64,000 nucleotides of DNA. Origin: Trichosporon coremiiforme (taxonomy: Eukaryota > Basidiomycota > Tremellomycetes > Trichosporonales > Trichosporonaceae). The notes beneath the pieces are model-generated. The model was not told where the DNA came from and searched no databases. It saw only the letters and a program-made list of their open reading frames with translations. Location: assembly GCA_039545355.1 (NCBI GenBank), contig BCJJ01000003.1, forward strand, positions 1,447,092 through 1,511,091, given 5' to 3'. The position numbers and the translations under genes are program-made. Positions 57,690 to 64,000 of this stretch are shown here, in pieces; the stretch's first letter is position 1; every line of letters starts with the position of its first letter.

Positions 57690-60263
57690 ATGTCTACCCT
57701 TACCATGTCACCACCGACTCCAGGGCCTTCTGGGGACGCTCTTGCAGCGATGCTTGCGTCTACCGTTAGTGGTTCGAGCAATGGTGCCGCAAATGGTTCT
57801 ACTTCTTCACCTAGTCGACGAAACACCGACCGCATGACGAACCGGTACTCCGTGAACGCCATCTACTCGCTCGCCGCCGAGCAGGACATCGAGGTTCAAG
57901 ACGCGCTCGGCAGGGCTCAGATTGCCCTGAGGAATCTCAAGAACCGCATCTCGGCACAGAGCAAAAGAAATTTCGTCCTCGAACGCGACGTCCGTTATCT
58001 CGACTCTCGCATTGCACTTCTTATTCAAAATCGCATAGCAGCCGATGAGAAACGCCAGGTGCAAGAGACTCTCGATGACACGGAGGAGAAGACGGGCAAC
58101 TACCCGGCGCGCCGGAAGCTCGCCCAGTACAGCAATCTGTTCTTCCTCCTTCAGTCCGAGCCGCGACACATGGCCGCCCTATGTCGACAAGTGTCGTACG
58201 CCGACTTCGACACGTTGATGCAGACGGTCATGTTCACGCTGTACGGTAACCAGTACGACCAGCGCGAGGAGCACCTCCTCTTGACCATGTTTCAGGTGAG
58301 CCCAGTTCCACTCGTTCGGGACGCAGGGAACCTCGTGTCTTTCCGCGTCGCAAAGTCTGGGACAAGGAACGACAGCGGTGTGCGATGGGGTCTGTGCTGA
58401 CATCATTCCAGAGCGTCCTTTCCGCCGAGTTCGAAAACAATACCGAGATGGGCGAGCTCCTGCGAGCAAACACCGCTGCCTCCCGAATGATGACGACCTA
58501 CACCCGACGAGGACCGGGTCAGAGCTACCTCAAGAATGTCCTCGCGGAGCGCATCAACTCGCTCGTTGAGCACGAGGACCTCAACCTCGAGATCAACCCG
58601 CTGAAGGTGTATGAGGAGATGGTCACCCAGATCGAGGCTGACACTGGCGGTCTTCCTCCTTCTCTCCCGCGAGGAGTGTCGCAGGAGGTCGCCGCGAACA
58701 ACCCCGACGTCCAGGCTATCATTCGACCTCGTATCACGATGCTTATGGAGATCGCAGACACTTTCCTCACGACCATCTTCGACTCTATCGACACCGTTCC
58801 GTACGGTATCCGATGGATTTGCAAGCAGATCCGATCTTTGACGCGCCGGAAGTACCCGGAAGTGACGGAGGCCCAGATCTGCTCGCTCATCGGCGGATTC
58901 TTCTTCCTTCGCTTCTTGAACCCGGCGATAGTGACGCCGCAAGCGTATATGCTTATCGAGTCCAAGGGTCAGCACCTGGGCCAGCCCGATCAGCCGCCGA
59001 AAAACCCGCGACGAACGCTTACTCTTATCGCCAAGATCCTGCAGAACCTCGCCAACAAGCCGAGCTACTCGAAGGAGCAGTTTATGATCCCGCTCAACTC
59101 GTTTGTCGACAACCACCAGGCGATGATGAACCAGTTCCTCAACCAGCTCTGCGAGGTCGGCGACTTCTACGAGTCGCTCGAGATGGACCAGTACATGGCC
59201 CTGTCGAAGAGGGATCTTTCCATCGATATCACGCTGAACGAGTTGTATGGCACCCATGCGCTCTTCATGCAGCACCTCGACACTGTGGTGAGTTGCGCCA
59301 AGCCTTGCCTGAGCTGACACACAGTCCCCTAACGAGAGACAACATCTTCGCGTGCTCCTCGACGACCTCGGCCCCGCCCCTGACCAGGTCCCGCGTAGCG
59401 AGAACGGTACTGTCCACCTGCCTCTCTACTCGCGATGGGAGACACCGATCCAGGACCTGTCGACGACTTTGATGTCCGAGAGCATCACGCAAAACGACAT
59501 CAACTTTATGGAGACCAAGTCGATCTTCGTCCAGCTGCTCCGTGCCATGCCCGACGCTGCCGACCGACGGCCGATCGACCTCCCCGCGCTGGCTGAGCGA
59601 GCAGCGACCTCGCGCGACCCCGTCCTCGTCCGTCGTGGGATCAAGGTCCAGAACCTGCTCTCTGAGCTCGAGGCGGCAGGTGTGCTGGACAGGGCGGACA
59701 ACTACAAGTTGCTTCAGGACGAGGTCCGCACCGAGCTCGTGCACCTCGGCAACGCCCACGAGAAGGTCCTGCTGGAGACGCGATCGCTCGAGGAGGTGTT
59801 CCACGCAATCTGTGACCACAACCAGTATCTTCGCAATCAGATCGACTCGTACAAGGCGTACCTGTTCAACTCGCGTATGATGATGTCGAAGGACAAGGGC
59901 GCCGGTGGTGTCGGAGTCGTTTCGTTTAACGGCAAGGATAAGAAGGCGCGCTCGCAGAGCCTAGGCCCGTACCGCTTCACGCACCAGCAGTTAGAGAAGG
60001 AGGGCGTCGTGAAGTCGAGCGCCGTTCCGCCCGGCCGCCACCAGGACGTGTACCTGAACTTCTGGTCGCCGACGCCCGGCACCTTCCTCATCACCCTGCA
60101 CTTCAAGGGTCGCGAGCAGGCCATTGTCGAAATGGATTTGAAGATCGACGATCTCCTCGAGCGCCAGGACGACAAGAATGCGTCGCTCGATCTCGAGTAC
60201 ATCTCGCTATACGTCGTCGGCGTGCTCGAGCTGTTCAACAAACTTTTCACGAAGCGTCGTTAA
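57690..60263 (+). CDS. GAP1: Ras GTPase-activating protein with RasGAP_C domain
   Basis: Three exons, 57690..58295, 58412..59287, 59325..60263, 806 aa; all introns are phase 0. The start is the ATG at 57690 (MSTLTMSPPTPGP), since the open frame upstream has no ATG. After a helical N-terminus, the RasGAP domain carries the arginine finger in ELLRANTAASR (Arg220) and the FLRFLNPAIVTPQ signature (about 367-379). A RasGAP_C domain (about 560-790) ends at FNKLFTKRR. This layout matches fission yeast Gap1/Sar1 and the C-terminal half of IQGAPs without calponin or IQ motifs. It should switch off Ras, opposing the RasGEF encoded at 32.8-37.2 kb. Confidence 0.93.
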
Positions 60264-61069
60264 GCTTCATGGAACCCTCAAAATCATTTCAACCCCGTAG
60301 CCAGTCGCCAGACGCGACTAGCAAACTGTATATTAGCTCTCTCGCCCCGCCGAGTTGTTTCCACCGTCCGCTGTACAGCGTGTCGTCGCTGCAGCTCGAT
60401 AATCATACCACCGTCCCCGTTTACCCATCTGACTCTCCATGTAGCAAAGTCGAGAATCGCCACCCTTTCTTCGATAGATACCCCGCGTTTACCATCGCTT
60501 ATAGCAACCTGCTTGCTCCCCGAATAATCTCCACATTCTCGTCTTCCTTCTCTCCCTCTCCTCGCTATCACTCGGTCATACCCGATCGACAACTCTATAC
60601 TACTCTATTTTGTCTCTGTCTTCCCAGCTTCGACTTTTCTCATCTTATACTTGCACGCCTGCACTGGCGAGAAATGTGGCATGTATGAGAATGGCGATGA
60701 CCCGAGCAGTGGCGAGCGACGCTTGTTAGCGAACACCGATGTTTTATATGAGCACACAAACAAGTTCCTTTAAGGCTTTGGCCTCGGTCTGCGGCTCGGT
60801 GGATCTTGTCTTACACGCAAAAGCTAAGGACTGCGACAATTATAGGCTGCTAGCGCCGCCGCGGTGGGTCCAAAACGAGCTCGACTTTGCAAGGAACGAT
60901 GGTGCCGAGCGGCATGAGAACGACTTTGCACATGTGATTGCAGCTGTTTTCAAGCGTTCTTTCACTTTGAAACTTCTCAGGAGAGAGATTTCGCACTTTG
61001 CAGCAAGATCAGGCAATCCTCAGTCTTGGAAGCTTGCATGAAGAGAGCAGGGTAGCCTCAAAAAGGTTG
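60264..61069. other. intergenic, RasGAP 3' region
   Basis: T/C-rich 3' flank of RasGAP, then sequence up to the tRNA-Tyr terminator. No gene seen; a 100-codon frame at 60739-61041 has no homology cue or splice support. Confidence 0.5.
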
Positions 61070-61178
61070 TCTCTCCACTGTGAGTCGAACACAGGACCTG
61101 CGGAGTACTCGGTCTATTGACCGGGAGGAATGGATAACCAATTACAGTCCGACGCTCTACCAACTGAGCTATAGAGAG
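61070..61178 (-). tRNA. tRNA-Tyr(GTA) with about 36-nt intron
   Basis: The minus strand gives acceptor CTCTCTA paired to TGGAGAG, with the C1-G72 pair typical of eukaryotic tRNA-Tyr. It has D arm GCTC/GAGC, anticodon stem TCGGA/TCCGC (the outer pair mismatched) and T arm CTGTG-TTCGACT-CACAG. The loop C-T-GTA-A gives anticodon GTA. An intron of about 36 nt follows base 37; tRNA-Tyr normally carries an intron in fungi. The discriminator is A and a T5 terminator follows. Confidence 0.93.
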
Positions 61179-61466
61179 GAGCTGTTGAATTCTGGCAGCT
61201 CTAGTGAGCGCCGCTTCATAGTCACTCAGCGTTGAATCACGTGACTGACGCGTCACATCCCACCAGCGCGTCCCCGCAACGCAACAACAACTGAGTTCAG
61301 GTCCGGGTCACAACATTAGAATCTAGACATCAACGACACGACGTGAACTGCACGATTGCCGATATATCGAGTCTTATAATCGACAAGCGAAACGGAACGT
61401 TTACCTGAGATCAGCGCAAGCTCTCAATTTCGCACACGACGCAGACCCAGGCAGATATAGTGAGCC

Positions 61467-63086
61467 ATGGGTCGCGAGATCATCTCGATTCAGGCCGGAC
61501 AGGCCGGTAATCAAAGTGAGTTGTCTCTCCCCAGTAGACTCAACTGACATTCAGTCGGACAGCAGGTGAGATCGTTTCCGCGGGAAGAAGCTCCGCGAGC
61601 GTCTGCACCGCTGCGGACTGGTTTGGCCTTGGGAAAAGGACTTTCCTCCAGCTGTTGCCAAGCCGACATAGCTGACGATACAGTTCTGGCAGAAGCTCTG
61701 CGCAGAGCACGGCATCTCCCCAACAGGCAACCTCGAGGACTGGGCGCATGACCAGGGAGACCGGAAGGATGTGTTCTTCTACCAAGCCGACGACGAGCAC
61801 TACATCCCGCGAGCGATTCTGGTCGACCTGGAGCCGCGCGTCATCAACCAGATCTGTACCTCGCCGTTCAAGGACCTGTACAACCCCGAGAACATCTACG
61901 TGTCGGAGCAGGGCGGCGGTGCGGGAAACAACTGGGCGCAGGGATATTGCACAGTGAAGGAGGGAATCTACGAGGACATCCTGGAGATGATCGATCGTGA
62001 GGCGGACGGAAGCGATAGTCTTGAGGTGAGCTAGGCAACTCGAGCCATAGCTGACGGCAGGGATTCATGCTGCTTCACTCGATTGCGGGAGGAACAGGAT
62101 CAGGTCTCGGATCGTTCCTCCTTGAACGCCTGAACGACCGGTTCCCGAAGAAGCTGATCCAGACGTACTCTGTCTTCCCTGAGGCGTCCGACGTCGTGGT
62201 GCAGCCGTACAACTCGGTGCTGTCGATGAAGCGGTTGGTGAACAACGCCGACTCGGTCGTGGTGCTGGACAATGCGGCTCTGACCCGCATCGCCGCCGAT
62301 CGCTTGCACATTCAGGACCCGTCTTTCGTGCAGACGAACCAGCTCGTGTCGACCGTCATGGCGGCATCAACGACAACCCTCCGCTACCCAGGCTACATGA
62401 ACAACGACCTCGTCGGCATCATTGCGTCCCTGATCCCGACGCCGCGGTGCCACTTCCTGATGACGTCGTACACGCCCTTCACGGGCGACGAGATCGACAA
62501 GGCGAAGAGCGTGCGCAAGACGACGACACTGGACGTGATGCGCCGCCTGCTGCAGCCCAAGAACCGTCTCGTGAGCACGACCTCGACGCGCGACTCGTGC
62601 TACATCTCCTGCCTGAACATCATCTCGGGCGACGTCGACCCGACAGACGTGCACAAGTCGCTTCTGCGCATCCGCGAACGCCAGCTCGCAAACTTCATCC
62701 CCTGGGGGCCGGCCAGTATCCAGGTCGCGCTGACGAAGCGCAAGACGACCCAGAACCGCGTCTCTGGTATCATGATGGCGAACCACACGAGCATGGCCTC
62801 GGTGAGTCACCTCAGCAGCTTTTCTCCGGGGATCGGTAAACTGACACACACCAGCTGTTCAAGCGCATGCTCGATCAATACGATAGGCTCAGGAAACGTA
62901 ACGCGTTCCTCGACCAGTACAAGAAGACGGAAATGTTTGCGGACAATCTGGACGAGTTTGACGATTCACGGTGAGTAATGACAGCTTGAGGATTGTGGGC
63001 CAAGCTGACATGGCAGACAAGTCGTGCAGGAACTCACGGACGAGTACAAGGCGTGCGAGAGCGAGGGGTACATCAACTTCAGCTAG
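61467..63086 (+). CDS. TUB4: gamma-tubulin
   Basis: Six exons: 61467..61515, 61555..61565, 61684..62025, 62061..62801, 62855..62970, 63018-1..63086 (last exon begins at 63017), 442 aa. Exon 2 is only 11 nt. Gamma-tubulin nucleates microtubules in the gamma-tubulin ring complex at the spindle pole body. Visible marks are the start [20 protein letters not shown] with [11 protein letters not shown], the GTP-binding GGTGSGLGS loop, [31 protein letters not shown] and the C-terminus [20 protein letters not shown], then [12 protein letters not shown]. The divergence from alpha/beta forms (AGQAGNQ, KNRLVS, TKRKTTQ) is typical of the gamma class. Length is close to the family norm of about 450. Confidence 0.95.
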
Positions 63087-63267
63087 ATTACATGTATAAG
63101 TTAGGCAGAGCGTTGGGTGTTGCTGACGGTGCTTGGGACTGATGGTTACTGAACGCCTTTAAAGAAGGCTAGATGAAGTGCCAGTGAAATGAGTCCTGCG
63201 ACCAGAGGATGCTCCTGAACGAGTGTCATGTCTATGTCTGTTCGGTCTATAATATCTCCTGCACACT

Positions 63268-64000
63268 CTAGAGGCCCTGGATGACCGGCGCCTTGAGGTC
63301 GGGCACCTCCATTCCCTCAGCAACGACGCGCCAACCGATTCGCGTCGGCTTCGCGCCCATCTGCGGAATCATGAGCGGGCCCTTGCACCACTGCCACTGC
63401 CCCTGCCCATACTCGGCGTCAGTCTCCATGACGCCCTCCTGCACGTCGAGTTCCCCATTCTCCTCCGTCTCAATCTCAGCGCGGGGCGGCAAATCACGGG
63501 CGCCAGCAGACAGGAACTCGGCAATGGGAATGCGTACCCAGCGCGTCTTGGACCAGAACGGCCCGTCGAACCAACCCAAATGCCCGCCGCCGCCAGTGAC
63601 GGCGAGCTGGACGTGGGACCCCTTCTGGACCTGGGTAAAGGGCAGCGCACTGCCGTGGACGACGGGATCGTCGAACGCGTTGATGCCCAGTGTCGGCACG
63701 GCGACGTTTTCGATCAGCTTGTGCGACCCGGCGTAGGTGTAGTAGTCATCGGCGCAGGCGAAGGGGAACGGCGGCTGGGGACCGCCGACCTTGATGGTGA
63801 GGACCTCGTCGACGGTCTTGAGGCGCACGTTGCCCTTGTCCTGCAGCTTCTTCAGGTCTGTGGCGGCCTGGCGCTGCGAGTCGGTCCATTTGATCTCGGG
63901 GTGGGCGTCGTAGTTCCTGAAGAACATCCGGATCAGGTTCTCGCCGAGCGCCTTACTGTAGACGCGCGAGGAGAACCAGCCGTCCTCGAGTGCGTGACTG
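63268..64000 (-). CDS. alpha/beta hydrolase, EMB8/YheT (Eht1/Eeb1-like) type, 3' part
   Basis: Partial: the 5' end lies beyond the window and the frame is open to its edge; about 244 codons are present, ending LKAPVIQGL. The visible part is the C-terminal half of the hydrolase. YYTYAGSHKLIENVAVPTLG leads into the acid-residue block NAFDDPVVHGSALP, and GGGGHLGWFDGP holds the catalytic histidine. Upstream SKALGENLIRMF and FACADDYYTYAG match the fungal medium-chain ester synthase/esterase group. The nucleophile serine would be outside the window. Converges with TUB4 across 181 bp. Confidence 0.85.
   Translation of the reverse strand, partial: SHALEDGWFSSRVYSKALGENLIRMFFRNYDAHPEIKWTDSQRQAATDLKKLQDKGNVRLKTVDEVLTIKVGGPQPPFPFACADDYYTYAGSHKLIENVAVPTLGINAFDDPVVHGSALPFTQVQKGSHVQLAVTGGGGHLGWFDGPFWSKTRWVRIPIAEFLSAGARDLPPRAEIETEENGELDVQEGVMETDAEYGQGQWQWCKGPLMIPQMGAKPTRIGWRVVAEGMEVPDLKAPVIQGL

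Noticed and set aside
58403..59320. 305-codon minus-strand frame opposite RasGAP
   Set aside because: Shadow of the RasGAP exon, which carries the arginine finger and FLRFLNPA signature.
1..64000. CRISPR array, rRNA genes or a bacterial-type operon
   Set aside because: No regularly spaced repeats, no rRNA signatures, and intron-rich eukaryotic genes throughout.

Overview
The window is a piece of nuclear genome from a basidiomycete yeast-like fungus, most likely a tremellomycete (inferred; I would guess Trichosporonales). The reasons are the moderately high GC content, many very short spliceosomal introns with GTGAGT-type donors and CTGAC/CTGAT branch points close to the acceptor, intron-bearing tRNA genes, and the gene content itself (SH3-containing RasGEF, RasGAP with a C-terminal domain, EF-hand MscS channel, RTA1 family protein, SNZ-type PLP synthase). 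I found 19 protein genes and 7 tRNA genes. There is no rRNA, CRISPR array or recognisable transposon.

Layout. 0-4 kb: five tandem intron-containing tRNA-Asn(GTT) genes, a secreted heme peroxidase with a cysteine-rich tail (minus), and a tRNA-Phe(GAA). 4-11 kb: a small unknown protein, the rRNA methyltransferase BMT5 diverging from an RS-domain cyclophilin, and the SNZ/PDX1 vitamin B6 enzyme. 14-18 kb: beta-carbonic anhydrase and a large coiled-coil, apparently tail-anchored protein of unknown role. 23-28 kb: an MFS sugar-porter-type transporter, a 21 kDa complex I accessory subunit, and a divergently transcribed multi-pass membrane protein whose reading frame needs either a 41-nt intron or a frameshift. 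32-46 kb: Cdc25-type RasGEF, EF-hand MscS channel and eIF5. 47-54 kb: an RTA1-family membrane protein, a nine-exon FGGY (xylulokinase-like) protein that seems to have lost its catalytic motifs, and TMA7, a 60-residue ribosome-associated protein split into six exons, one of only 9 nt. 57-64 kb: RasGAP, tRNA-Tyr(GTA), gamma-tubulin and the 3' part of an EMB8/YheT-type alpha/beta hydrolase.

The genes do not form an operon or a biosynthetic cluster; this is mostly housekeeping chromosome. Functional links are: a Ras activator (RasGEF) and a Ras inhibitor (RasGAP) about 20 kb apart on the same strand; translation and RNA factors (eIF5, TMA7, BMT5, tRNAs); and membrane and stress functions (MscS, RTA1, carbonic anhydrase, peroxidase). 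Five intervals of 3-5 kb hold no gene I can support, about 20 kb in total. The main leads are the tRNA-Asn array with invariant exons and drifting introns, an ACGT-core palindrome just upstream of six tRNA genes, the FGGY pseudoenzyme, the peroxidase fused to a CPL1-like cysteine module, and the TMA7 microexon.
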